From contig CM054060.1 in the NCBI GenBank assembly GCA_028641055.1, forward strand, positions 236,124,833 to 236,188,832: a DNA stretch of 64,000 nucleotides, read 5' to 3'. Below the pieces are notes generated by a model. That model was not told the origin of the DNA. It searched no databases and saw only the letters and a list, made by a program, of their open reading frames with translations. The stretch comes from Alopecurus myosuroides. Lineage: Eukaryota; Streptophyta; Magnoliopsida; Poales; Poaceae. Below, piece after piece: positions 47,954 through 60,136 of the stretch (positions are counted from its first letter, which is position 1; each line of letters begins with the position of its first letter). The translations under genes and the position numbers were made by a program.

Positions 47954-50469
47954 AAAACGCCACAATTTTGTTCCTTTTTCCGCGCGGGGCTGGGTCCACC
48001 TGTCGGTGACCCTGGATGCCCTGTCAGCCTCCACGCGCGCACAGTCAGCGCCACACTGGTGATGGACCCACTTGTCAGCCGGCGTGGGTTCCTTCCCCCC
48101 GGTTGTGAAAAGTTGCTGCACCTATTTTCTTTTTCCAGAAAATGGCAGAATAAACCACAATTTTGTAAATGCAATAAATTTGTCAATCCAACTCCCTTTT
48201 GGGCAAATAAAATATGTATCCCAATCAAAATTTCCTAAACTTTTCAAATATGCAATTTGTTTAATGTTTTGACCAATTAAAATTTGTGCAATTTATGTAC
48301 TTTATTTAATTCATCTAAAATTGCATAAATCATAACTAATTGATTTTAACTCCAAATTTGAAAAGTAAAATATGTTTTACAATCAAAATTCTCTGTACTT
48401 TTCAAATATACAATTTTTTACTGTTTTTCCTAATTAAAAGTGGTGCAATAATTCAATGCTTTAATTAAACCTTTTAAATTGCAAAAAATCATAATTAAAT
48501 ATTTAAAATTCCAAATTTGGCAAGTGAGATATCACATTGAAGCTAATGTTGTATACATTCTGTTTTCATCATCCACCATGCCATTTAATCACTTCAACCT
48601 AATGTTTGCTTGTAATTCACTTAAATAACTATGCATGCACCTGGGATTTTCCAAATGCAACCTTATCTTTGCATTTGGGCCCATTTAAAATGTTTCATCA
48701 TGTCTTGTATTTATTTCGATGCACCCATTAACTTGTCATGCATATAAAATAGGATCATGCTGGATCTTTTGCCGTAGTAGTAATTGTTGCATCCGGTGTT
48801 TGTTCTAGTTCGTTGCTTCTTCGCGGATAGGACGTGGAGATGTTGTGAGTACCGACAAGTTCTTCGGATGTACCTCTACTTGCTGGATTCCAGCCAAGTA
48901 TACTCACTTGCTACCTATGTTGCCTTTCCTCACTTGTTACCGATTCTTTCCGTTGTCTTTATGCTAGCCTAGTATTTTCGATGCTTGTGTTCCGATCCCA
49001 TCACATGTTTACCATGTTGCCACGATATTGCCTTACCTCCACACCTATAACCCTGTTGTTTGTTGGCCTGTGTCGTACTAGCATGCTTAGATTTGTTTGT
49101 GCTCGAGTCTTATTGTCCTTTGTCTTATCACCTGTTTAGTTGATAGTTGGGTTTCAATTAAACAACAACATGTTAATGTTTGGGGTAACAATAATTTGAT
49201 GATAAGGCACCGGCAGGAGGCCCGGCGTGGTTTTGGAGCCTGCTAGTGTCGAAACTAGGAAAAGGGTCTTGTCCATTGATCCATGATGAGCGCGCTAACC
49301 GCATCCGGGAGGTAGTATGGGACCCCCCTCGACTTAGACCTGATTTGCAGCTTGTCCGAAGAGCCACACTTAGTTCGGGTGTTCCATTTGCTCATACGCA
49401 TGAATGGGTTGGCCCCCCATGGTTACTGTTGATGATGATGATGATGCATATAGGGCGAGGCCTGTATTGCCGGGGTGTTGCGTCCTGCGGGAGTTTTGCA
49501 CACTTGCGCTGAGTATTCGGCTGCGTGGCTGGGACCTTATAGCTCCGTGGCTCCTAGAACAGGTTGTAGAGACGGTTTGTGTCGTGTCGAGCCAACCTGA
49601 GTTTTAGTTAGTGGCTTGAGTGTGTACGGGTACTGTAGCGCACCCTGCAGGGATGAATCTTCTCGAGAAGCCGTGTTGTCCGCGGTTATGTGGCGACTTG
49701 GTGAAAGTGCTGGCTAACAAGTACTCAGACAACTTACATCTAATGATAATAACTTGACTAGTAATATAGTATTACCTTCACCATAAAAATGAATGTCACC
49801 TTAATCAACAGTGTGAGTTTCCTTGGGTTGCTTCCTTAGTTGGGGGTAACACTGGATGGGTATTGTTTGGTGAGTAGTTATAGTTGGTTTTGTCGCGCTA
49901 TCTTATCCCTTTCTTTTAGCCGGAAGTTGTATCGTGTCTCTCTAGTTGTTGGTGCTGCCCGCTGCCGCTTCTTTGCACTACCCCCTTTCTTTCCGTTGTA
50001 CTCAAAGTATTTGTATCTTGTGATGATTGGTTACGCTGGTATCTTGTGAGTATGGTTTATACACTTGCCAATACTTAATAGTACTGACCCACGAATCCTT
50101 TTCGTGGCTGCATATTCCACATTGCAGTCAACAGGTTTGAAGTCTGACGACGTTAGCTTGAGAATCCCTCTGGCTTGGCCTGGGCAGCGATTGGACGCCA
50201 TCGGTTATCTTCAGGACTCTTAGTCCTATTTGTATCTTGTCCGTAGTCGGAAACTATGTTGTTTCTTCCGCTGTTATTTGGATCTTTGTATTGTATCAGT
50301 TGTATTCCTGACTCGTTTGAGTCGTCTTGTATATACCTCCTCTATTGTTGTTGTGGATTATTCGTGAACTGTTGTAATGTTAACACAAGTGGCAACCTGA
50401 AATCGGTTATTTTGTGGATTTTGGCGGAAATGCTGAAATCTGCATAGTGCCCGATCTCGGGGCGTCACA

Positions 50470-50943
50470 AATGGTATCCGAGCATGGTTCCGATTCCCAA
50501 GTTGTTTCGATACGAATGGTTATCGAAGCAACGGGTCCGCAAAGCCTGTAGGATAACTTCGCTAACGGTCATTGTTTCTAGAGTGTCAAAAAACTATTTC
50601 TGCTAAACTATTTTGGAAACATCTCAATAGGGTTCTTGTTTTCTCCTTATCTCTATTTTATTTCTCCTCTCATCTTATTTGTTTTGGAGTCTCTCTTCCT
50701 CTCAATCTTTCAAAGTTTTAGGATCCTATGTGGGTGGACGTTTTCTGAGCCGTTAACCTAATAGGTTCGATCATCGGAAGATTCCTGGTGGAAGGACATC
50801 GTCATCAATCCGAGCAAGAATCTCTTGTTAGTGGTGTCGAGAAGATTAACGATGCGGCCAAAGATTCGATAGCTCCGACTTCTTCCCCCTCCCGTGGTTG
50901 TGAGAGGATTGCGAGGGCGCAATCCCTTGTTAGTGGTGTCGGC
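50470..50943 (+). other. 474-bp interior of the element
   Basis: Begins with the PBS. A 16-nt direct repeat CTTGTTAGTGGTGTCG occurs at 50824-50839 and 50926-50941, the second copy ending 2 bp before LTR2. No gag or pol trace. Confidence 0.85.
50472..50483 (+). other. Primer binding site
   Basis: TGGTATCCGAGC, one mismatch to the tRNA-iMet PBS TGGTATCAGAGC, directly downstream of LTR1. Confidence 0.75.
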
Positions 50944-51986
50944 TGTAACACCCGGGTATTTTCCCCAATTAGTTTGTGTGTTTTTCTTTTTTTGCATCAT
51001 CATGAAATCATGCATTGCATTGCATTTTTTTTGAGTTCTTAAAATATGTTTTCTCTCAAAAACTATTTTAATTATCAACTCAAAATATTTGGTGCTTTCA
51101 AAATGTTCAAAAGACTTATAAATAAGTCGCTGTTTTATCTAAATAAATTTTACACATGATTTTCCTATTTAAAACCCTCCCTAAAATCTCTCTTAATCTT
51201 TCCTGGGAAAAGAAAACGAAAAAAAAGAAGTGGTGGGGAGGCAGCCGAACTGGGTCAACAAGGCCTAGTCAGCCACCTACGACCCCAGCAGGGCAAGGAC
51301 CAACCCACCAAGGCAGCCCATGGTGGGGGCTTTCTTCTCCGTACGCAGGCACGAGGAGGGCGTGACTCCTCCTGTCGCTGTCCACCATGGACCCCCTGCT
51401 CCACCTGCCCGCCTCCTTATCTACCCCTCCCCTCCTCCACAACCCTAATCCTAGCCTCTTCTCCCCCTTCCTTCTTGCCCGCCGCCGCCTTCTTCTTCCT
51501 CTGTCCCCAACTATCCTCTGAACTTTCTGAACCCGGAACAAAAGCCCTCCATGGCCGGAACTTGGAGAGCACCGCGCCGTCGTCTCGTTCGTCGTCGGGC
51601 CGTGATCTCGGAGGGAATGGAACCGGGGCACATCCAGCTTCAGCTGCGCTTCCTCGGCGTGGTCGGAAGGACACCAGGAGCCCCACGCCGTCGCCGCTTG
51701 CCGCCGCGTTTTTCCGGCCGGCGTCCAGCCGACAGTCGGCGCTTCTTCCACCACTTCCCCGGCGCGAACGACCACAGCGGCATCCCCCTCGGTGAGCACC
51801 GCCCTCGGGCCTCTCCTCCCCTCCTCCCCTTTGCTCTGGTGGTCGCCTTCGAGCGCCACCGTCGTCCAGCTCTGTAGATCACAATCCCGAGCGGCACACT
51901 CCGTCTGTTCCTTCAGTTTCGTCAGAGGAACGCCGCGCTTCAACACTTCATTCTAATTCGGATCGGTATCGTATCACAAGCACACG

Positions 51987-52044
51987 CCTATCCCAGTGGC
52001 TAGCTATCTGCTTTGCAAACCAGAGGTCCTTGGATCAAATCCCG
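51987..52044 (+). other. tRNA-like module 1 in LTR2
   Basis: Identical in its key boxes to 47693-47750. Confidence 0.45.
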
Positions 52045-52177
52045 TTCAACGCGAAAGCCTTTTCGCTTTTATTTTTCTATTCGAGTATGAATCCGATGTC
52101 TGAACCTTTCTGTCGAAGTTCAGTTAACATCAAGAGTATCATATATCTTCTGTCAGATCCCGTTCAGCACACAAACT

Positions 52178-52247
52178 GCATCCCAGCCCAATGGTTAGGG
52201 TGTTGGTCTGCACCCAAGGAGGCGCGGGTTCGAATCCCTTCCTAGGC
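52178..52247 (+). other. tRNA-like module 2 in LTR2 (perfect B box)
   Basis: Counterpart of 47884-47953. The B box GGTTCGAATCC is unchanged. The A box is CAGCCCAATGG, one further change. Confidence 0.5.
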
Positions 52248-54237
52248 AAAACGCCACAATTTTGTTCCTTTTTCCGCGCGGGGCTGGGTCCACCTGTCGG
52301 TGACCCTGGATGCCCTGTCAGCCTCCACGCGCACACAGTCAGCGCCACACTGGCGCTGGACCCACTTGTCAGCCGGCGTGGGTTCCTTCCCCCCGGGTGT
52401 GAAAAGTTGCTGCACCTATTTTCTTTTTCCGGAAAATGGCAGAATAAACCCCAATCTTGTAAATGCAATAACTTTGCCAATCCAACTCCCTTTTGGTCAA
52501 ATAAAATATGTATCCCAATCAAAATTTCCTAAACTTTTCAAATATGCAATTTGTTTAATGTTTTGACGAATTAAAAGTTGTGCAATTTCTGTACTTTATT
52601 TAATTCATCTAAAATTGCATAAATCATAACTAATTCATTTTAACTCCAAATTTGAAAAGTAAAGTATGTTTTCCAATCAAAATTCTATGTACTTTTCATA
52701 TATACAATTTGTTTACTGTTTTTCCTAATTAAAAGTGGTGCAATAATTCAATGCTTTAATTAAACCTTTTAAATTGCAAAAATTTATAATTAAATATTTA
52801 AAATTCCAAATTTGGCAAGTGAGATATCACATTGAAGCTAATGTTGTATACATTCTGTTTTCATCATCCACTATGACATTTAATCACTTCAACCTAATGT
52901 TTGCTTGTAATTCACTTAAATAACTATGCATGCACCTGGGATTTTCCAAATGCAACCTTATCTTTGCATTTGGGCCCATTTAAAATGTTTCATCATGTCT
53001 TGTATTTATTTTGATGCACCCTTTAACTTGTCATGCATATAAAATAGGATCATGATGGATCTTTTGCCGTAGTAGTAATTGTTGCATCCGGTGTTTGTTC
53101 TAGTTCATTGCTTCTTCGCGGATAGGACGTGGAGATGTTGTGAGCACCGACAAGTTCTTCGGATGTACCTCTACTTGTTGGATTCCAGGCAAGTATACTC
53201 ACTTGCTACCTATGTTGCCTTTCCTCACTTGTTACCGATTCTTTCCGTTGTCTTTATGCTAGCCTAGTATTTTCGATGCTTGTGTTCCGATCCCATCACA
53301 TGTTTACCCTGTTGCCACGATATTGCCTTACCTCCACACCTATAACCCTGTTGTTTGTTGGCCTGTGTCGTACTAGCATGCTTAGATTTGTTTGTGCTCG
53401 AGTCTTGTTGTCCTTTGTCGTATCACCTGTTTAGTTGATAGTTGGGTTTCAATTTAATCAACAACATGTTAATGTTTGGGGTAATAATAATTTGATGATA
53501 AGGCACCGGCAGGAGGCCCGGCGTGGTTTTGGAGCCTGCTAGTGTCGAAACTAGGAAAAGGGTCTTGTCCATTGATCCATGATGAGCGCGCTAACCGCAT
53601 CCGGGAGGTAGTATGGGACCCCCCTCGACTTAGACCTGATTTGCAGCTTGTCCGAAGAGCCACACTTAGTTCGGGTGTTCCATTTGCTCATACACATGAA
53701 TGGGTTGGCCCCCCATGGTTACTGTTGATGATGATGATGATGCATATAGGGCGAGGCCTGTATTGCCGGGGTGTTGCGTCCTGCGGGAGTTTTGCACACT
53801 TGCGCTGAGTATTCGGCTGCGTGGATGGGACCTTATAGCTCCGTGGCTCCTAGGACAGGTTGTAGAGACGGTTTGGGTCATGTCGAGCCAACCTGAGTTT
53901 TAGTTGGTGGCTTGAGTGTGTACGGGTACTGTAGCGCACCCTGCAGGGATGAATCTTCTCGAGAAGCCGTGTTGTCCGCGGTTATGTGACGACTTGGTGA
54001 AAGTGCTGGCTAACAAGTACTCAGACAACTTACATCTAATGATAATAACTTGACTAGTAATATAGTATTACCTTCACCATAAAAATGAATGTCACCTTAA
54101 TCAACAGTGTGAGTTTCCTTGGGTTGCTTCCTTAGTAGGGGGTAACACTGGATGGGTATTGTTTGGTGAGTAGTTATAGTTGGTTTTGTCGCGCTATCTT
54201 ATCCCTTTCTTTTAGCCGGAAGTTGTAGCGTGTCTCT

Positions 54238-54549
54238 CTAGTTGTTGGTGCTGCCCGCTGCCGCTTCTTTGCACTACCCCCTTTCTTTCCGTTGTACCCA
54301 AAGTATTTGTATCTTGTGATGATTGGTTATGCTGGTATCTTGTGAGTATGGTTTATCCACTTGCCAGTACTTAATAGTACTGACCCACGAATCCTAGTTG
54401 TTGGTGCTGCCCGCTGCCGCTTCTTTGCACTACCCCCTTTCTTTCCGTTGTACCCAAAGTATTTGTATCTTGTGATGATTGGTTATGCTGGTATCTTGTG
54501 AGTATGGTTTATCCACTTGCCAGTACTTAATAGTACTGACCCACGAATC
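54238..54549 (+). repeat. 156-bp tandem duplication in LTR2
   Basis: CTAGTTGTTGGTGCTGCCCG recurs with a 156-bp offset (54238 and 54394), each copy ending CCCACGAATC. LTR1 has a single copy, so the duplication arose after insertion. Confidence 0.9.
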
Positions 54550-54921
54550 CTTTTCGTGGCTGCATATTCCACATTGCAGTCAACAGGTTTGAAGTCTGAC
54601 GACGTTTGCTTGGGAATCCCTCCGGCTTGGCCTGGGCAGGGATTGGACGCCATCGGTTATCTTCAGGACTCTTAGTCCTATTTGTATCTTGTCCGTAGTC
54701 GGACACTATGTTGTTTCTTCCGCTGTTATTTGGATCTTTGTATTGTATCAGTTGTATTCCTGACTCGTTTCAGTCGTCTTGTATATACCTCCTCTGTTGT
54801 TGTTGTGGATTATTCGTGAACTGTTGTAATGTTATCACAAGTGGCAACCTGAAATCGGTTATTATGTGGATTTTGGCGGAAATGCTGAAATCTGCATAGT
54901 GCCCGATCTCGGGGCGTCACA

Positions 54922-54926
54922 GTACA
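54922..54926. repeat. Target-site duplication GTACA, right copy
   Basis: Exact match to 46635-46639. Confidence 0.9.
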
Positions 54927-55349
54927 TCTGTGACGTCCTATATTTTTCTGAAATAATAAGCGATAAATTCTACACAGGCTACACTTGAGCGTGTCTCGCA
55001 TAGTGGTGGACTGGTAGTCCAACCTTTTCAAATAGCATATTTACTTCTTTCATTTGGCTAAGCGGCTTCAATCCGGATGCCGAGAGTAATGTCCTTTCTC
55101 ATGCCTAATGTCTAAGCTAAAAAATGTCAGTTTCCCAAACTGAATATAAAACAAGTTCAACACAATGTTGACAATGTGTAGGTACATCCAAAAATGGAGG
55201 AACCACGATACAGAAATTCATGATTACTACTGAAACAGAGCATCATAGCTAATGAAGCAATAATATGGTATTCATGGAACTACTGCTGAAATATTGAGCC
55301 AATTATGTGCAAGACCAATAGGAAATGCTGAAATCTCAAAATGGCCCAT
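54927..55349. other. Flanking DNA, relic of a degenerate repeat
   Basis: No gene. ATTCATGATTACTACTG (from 55217) and ATTCATGGAACTACTGC (about 55270) are variants of one unit that also appears right of the Copia element. Confidence 0.4.
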
Positions 55350-56132
55350 GTGTACAAGTGAGTGATGTGAGTGGGAAGTTTAGTCCCACATTGGAAGTTC
55401 GAGGAGTTGCACACCATCTTATAAGGTGGAGTGTTGTAGGGGATTATATGTGAGTGAGAACAAGAGAGCCTCTCGTGCACTCCTCCTCCTCCGCCGCCGC
55501 CGCTTGCTCGTCTCACACAACACGTCGCGATCGCGTTTCGTGAATCGAGAATCGAGTCGAGACAATAATTATCTGTATTTTGCTGTTTTGGAAAACCGAT
55601 TTCGTAGTCGTGACGGATGCGTCACAGCTGAGGCGGTTCGGGTCGCTCCCGTATCGCGTGTTGCAACCGACTCGGACGTGTGGCGTGGGGCTCTCACGTC
55701 GCACATGTTAGGGTTTCCGAACCGCACTATAAAAGACGCGCACCGTGGGCGCTGTACACACACCGAAACCAATCTTGGTTTGCCACACCTCGTTCCTTGC
55801 GCCGCCACCGTAGTCTACTCCATCCCGAGCGTCGGTGTCCACCGGCGAACGGGAGAGCGGGTCTCCGGAACCAGTCGCCTCAAGCGTCGTCTACTCCGAC
55901 CCGTCATCGCCAACGTTTTCATCAACAACGTTACTACAAACGATCGGTACGGAATCTGTGTCCTGATCTGTCTGTTTAACATGTCTACTGTTTACATGCT
56001 TAAAGAGATCGTGTTGCTATTATTCATGTTGTCTGCTGCATCTAGTATGTTTGAGTTCCACATGTTAATAGCTGCTTTTGTCATGATTTATATTCTGGAA
56101 TTAATCGTGGAAATTATGTCTAATTACTCAAC
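55350..56132 (+). repeat. 5' LTR of the Copia element
   Basis: Right border fixed at TAATTACTCAAC by comparison with 60371; left border estimated. GC-rich around 55480-55900. Confidence 0.65.
55728..55734 (+). promoter_or_regulatory. TATA box of the Copia 5' LTR
   Basis: TATAAAA in CACTATAAAAGACGCG, predicting transcription from about 55760. Confidence 0.6.
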
Positions 56133-56172
56133 AATCCAAAAACCTAATTGTAGGCAATTTCCTGAACTGACT

Positions 56173-59100
56173 ATGGCCCACCTAAGTGATTCAATGAAAC
56201 CGGAAAGGTTCAATGGTACCACCTTTAAGAGATGGCAACTGAGAAGCCAACTGTGGCTCCAGTCCATGAAAGTGTGGGACATTATTATGAATGGTCTTCC
56301 TGAAGGAGCTTCTGACGAGGTTCAGAATAAGTTCAAGAAAGCCAATAATAATTCCATAGGTTGTATTCTGAGTGTCCTGAAGGGACGTCTGTGCGATGTG
56401 TATATGCACATCGAAGGCGCTAAGGAGCTCTGGGATGCACTGAATACTAAATTCGGTGCGTCCGATGCTGGCAGTGAGCTGTATATCATGGAGAGTTTTA
56501 ACGACTAAAAGATGGTGAACAACCGTTCTGTAGTCGAACAGCCTCATGAGATACAGTGCATTGCGAAGGAGCTTGATCTGCTCAAGTGTGTGATTCCTGA
56601 TAAGTTTGTGGCTGGATGCATTATTGCAAAGTTGTCTTCTTCATGGAGGAATTTTGCCACATCTCTTAAACATAAGAGACGGGAGATATCAGTTGAAAAC
56701 CTGATAGCATCTCTTGATGTTGAGGAGAAAGCTCGGGCAAAAGACACAACTGAGAGAGGTGGTCATTTGCAGTCTAGCGCCAATATGGTGCAGAAAAATC
56801 ATCACGTCAAGAATAACAGCAAGAACAAAGGGAACTATAAGCCCCAGTTCAATGGTCCTGTGAACACTACTGCCTTTAAGAATAATAAGAAGAAGAAGGT
56901 GCTGAACAAAGCTGGGCTCGAGTGCTTTACGTGTGGAGCGCTCGGCCACTTTTCTGTTGACTGCCCAGACCGTGCAGACAAGAAACGGAAGAAAGACTCC
57001 AAGAATGTCAACGTGGTGACCGCTAGCAACACTGATGGGTACGGTAATATACCGATGGTACTTTCAGTTTTTCAATCTCCATGTTGGTGGATTGATACGG
57101 GTGCTAATGTTCATGTGTGTGCTGACATCTCTATGTTCACTTCTTATCAGGTCGCACGGGATTCTTCCGTCCTAATGGGGAATGGGTCACATGCTTCTGT
57201 TCGTGGTGTTGGCACGGTAGATCTGAAGTTTACTTCGGGGAAGATCGTGCAGCTAAGGAACGTGCAACATGTCCCTTCTATGAATAAGAATCTCGTCAGC
57301 GGCTCCCTTCTTTGCAGAGATGGGTTTAAAGTAGTGTTTGAGTCCAATAAAGTAGTTGTGTCGATATTTGGACAATTTATTGGTAAAGACTATGAGTGCG
57401 GAGGCTTGTTCCGCTTTTCTCTTTCCGATTTTTACAATAAGTCAGTAAACCATATTTATGGCAATGTTGATTGAGATGCTAGTGTTTGGCACTCTCGTTT
57501 ATGTCATGTTAATTTTGGTTTACTGTCTCGGCTATCCAGTTTAAGTTTAATTCCAAATTTCACCATTGCCAAAGGTTCTAAGTGCCATAGTTGTGTGCAA
57601 TCTAAGCAACCTCGAAAGCCTCGCACGGCAGCCGAGGAGAGACACTTGGCACCTCTAGAACTCATACATTCTGATCTATGCGAGACGAATGGTGTGTTGA
57701 CAAAAGGTGGAAAGAGATATTTCATGACACTCATTGGTGATGCTACTAGATTCTGCTATGTTTATTTGTTGCAAACTAAAGATGAGGCTTTAGACTACTT
57801 TAAAATCTATAAGGCTGAAGTTGAAAATCAATTAGAGAGAAAGATCAAGCGTTTTAGGTCGGATCGTGGTAGAGAGTATTTCTCTAAAGTATTTGATGAA
57901 TTCTGTGAGGAACACGGTATTATTCACGAGAGGACGCCTCCCTATTCGCCACAATCAAACGGAATTGCTGAGAGGAAAAATCGCACGCTGACCGACTTGG
58001 TGAACGCCATGTTGGACACTGCTGGTTTATCTAAGGCATGGTGGGGGGAGTCTATGTTGACTTCGTGTCATGTCCTGAATAAATTTTATAACAAGAATAA
58101 AGAGAAAACTCCTTATGAGGAGTGGGTTGGGAGAAAACCATCACTTTCCTATTTGCGTACTTGGGGATGCTTGGCAATAGTCAATGTTCCAATTCCAAAG
58201 AAACGCAAACTCGGACCGAAAACAGTGGATTGTATCTTTCTAGGTTATGCTGGTTATAGATTTCTAGTGGTTAAATCCGAGGTAACTGATATGCATGTTG
58301 ATACTATTATGGAATCTCGCGATGCAACATTTTTTAGAATATGTTTCCTATGAAAGATATGCACAGCTTTGCTAAATTTTGTTCTAAATTAATTCCGGAA
58401 TCTAGTACATCTAGTGATCATACTGAACAACCACATGATGAGAACGTCCTTGAGAAGGATGACAATGAAGCCCCTAAACGGAGTAAGAGACAGAGGATTG
58501 AAAAATCCTTTGGTGATGATTTCATTGTGTACCTTGTGGACAATACTTCTACGTCTATTGCAGAGGCATTTGCATCTCCAGATGCAGATGACTGGAAAGA
58601 AGTTGTCCATAACAAGATGGACTTCATTCTTTCTAATGGGACATGGGAGTTATCTGAACGACCTTATGGTTGTAAGCCAGTGGGCTGTAAGAGGGTGTTC
58701 AAGAAGAAGCTAAGGCCTGATGGTACTATTGAGAAGTACAAGGCACGGCTTGTAGCCAAGGGCTACACTTAGCGAGAAGGCGAAGATTATTTTGACACCT
58801 ATTCACCTGTTGCTAGACTGACCACCATTCGTGTACTACTTTCCCTGGCTGCCTCTTATGGTCTTATCGTTCATCAAATGGACGTAAAGACAACTTTCCT
58901 TAACGGAGAGTTGGAAGAGGAAATTTATATGGATCAGCCTGATGGGTTTGTGGTAAAAGGTGAAGAGAGAAATGTGTGCAAATTGTTAAAATCTTTGTAT
59001 GGACTGAAACAAGCACCTAAGCAATGGCATGAGAAGTTCGACAGAACTTTAACTTCTGCGGGCTTTGTCATTAATGAGGCTGACAGGTGTATATACTATC

Positions 59101-60096
59101 GCCATGGTGGGGGTGATAGTGTTATATTATGCTTGTACGTTGACGACATACTGATTTTCGGTATAAGCATAATTGTGATCAATGAGGTCAAGTCTTTTCT
59201 ATCAAAGTGTTTTGATATGAAAGATCCGGGAGAAGCTGATGTAATTCTGAACATTAAGCTTATTAAGGATGAGAGTGGGATTACGTTGACGCAATCACAC
59301 TATGTTGAGAAGATCTTGAGCCGTTTTGGCTTTATTGATAGCAAGACTTCTCCAACACCTTATGATCCTAGTGTGACGCTTCGAAAGAACAAGAGGATTA
59401 CGAAAGATCAATTGAGATACTCTCAAATAATCGGTTCACTCATGTACCTTGCGAGCGCGACGAGGCCTGACATCTCTTTTGCTGTGAGCAAATTGAGCAG
59501 GTTCATGTCAAACCCGGGTAATGATCATTGGCATGCACTTGAAAGGGTCATGCTATCTGAATGGTAGTATGAGCTATGGGATTCATTATTCAGGGCACCC
59601 TGCTGTGCTTGAGGGATATAGTGACTCCAACTGGATCTCAGATGTAGATGAACTCTACGCCACAAGTGGATATGCATTTCTTCTTGGAGGTGGCGCGGTG
59701 TCATGGAGGTCTTGTAAACAGACCATATTGACGAGGTCAACCATGGAGGCAGAACTTACTGCTTTAGATACAACCACTATTGAGGCAGAATGGCTGCGTG
59801 AACTCTTGATGGACTTGCCGGTGGTTGAGAAACCATTATCGGCTATCCTCATGAACTGTGACAATCAAACGGTGATTGCCAAGGTGACCAGTTCTAAGGA
59901 TAATGCGAAGTCATCAAGACACGTCAAAAGACGTTTGAAGTCTGTCAGGAAATTGAGAAACTCCGGAGTAATTACTGTTACGTATATTCAAAAAGACAAA
60001 AACCTGGCAGATCCCTTTACGAAGGGACTATCACGTAATGTGATAGATAGTGCATCGAGGGAAATGGGTATGAGACCCGTGAGCGTTACACCATAG
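56173..60096 (+). pseudogene. Copia gag-pol polyprotein (three nonsense codons, two frameshifts)
   Basis: ATG 56173 opens MAHLSDSMKPERFNGTTFKR (gag/UBN2). A zinc knuckle CFTCGALGHFSVDC is near 56930. The protease active site is in WWIDTGANVHVC (57090). The integrase has an HHCC finger (WHSRLCHVNF and KCHSCVQSK, 57490-57610) and D,D,E residues in IHSDLCE, RSDRGREYF and GIAERKNRT. RT has MDVKTTFLNGELEEEIYMDQ and LYVDDILIFG (59140). RNase H has EGYSDSNWIS (59615) and a C-terminal KNLADPFTKGL. Breaks: TAA 56506-56508, TGA 57472-57474, TAG 58770-58772 (all in frame), a frameshift near 58335, and a 2-nt loss near 59552. All catalytic motifs survive, so inactivation is recent relative to the rest. 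Confidence 0.93.
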
Positions 60097-60136
60097 TGGT
60101 AACCCAACCTATGTGATCGGAGATCCCGTGAATTAT

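Larger units (their letters stand above)
46640..50469 (+). repeat. 5' LTR of the short-interior element
   Basis: Contains a GC-rich block (46930-47640), two tRNA-like modules (47693-47750 and 47884-47953), an AT-rich block (48150-48530) and a GATGATGATGATGATG run near 49430. Its long open frames in the GC-rich block are not kept between the two LTRs. Confidence 0.92.
46640..54921 (+). mobile_element. LTR element with 3.8-4.0 kb LTRs and a 474-bp interior
   Basis: LTR1 46640-50469 (3830 bp) and LTR2 50944-54921 (3978 bp) both start TGTAACACCCGGG and end GGGGCGTCACA. The TSD is perfect. A PBS TGGTATCCGAGC lies 2 nt after LTR1, one base from the tRNA-iMet site. The interior (50470-50943) has no coding sequence and no clear polypurine tract. 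LTRs make up about 94% of the element. In a 600-bp sample around 49200-49800 the LTRs differ at roughly seven positions, so insertion was fairly recent. It is fully dependent on proteins from another element. The family name is not assigned. Confidence 0.92.
50944..54921 (+). repeat. 3' LTR of the short-interior element
   Basis: Collinear with 46640-50469 apart from small indels and a 156-bp tandem duplication at 54238-54549. Confidence 0.92.

Noticed and set aside
49432..49447. GATGATGATGATGATG run as a CRISPR-like or regulatory repeat
   Set aside because: A plain trinucleotide microsatellite inside an LTR; present in both LTR copies; no spacer structure. No CRISPR array is expected or seen in this plant sequence.
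55426..56172. N-terminal extension of the Copia gag frame through the LTR
   Set aside because: The first part translates LTR sequence upstream and around the TATA box; the gag-like protein starts at 56173.
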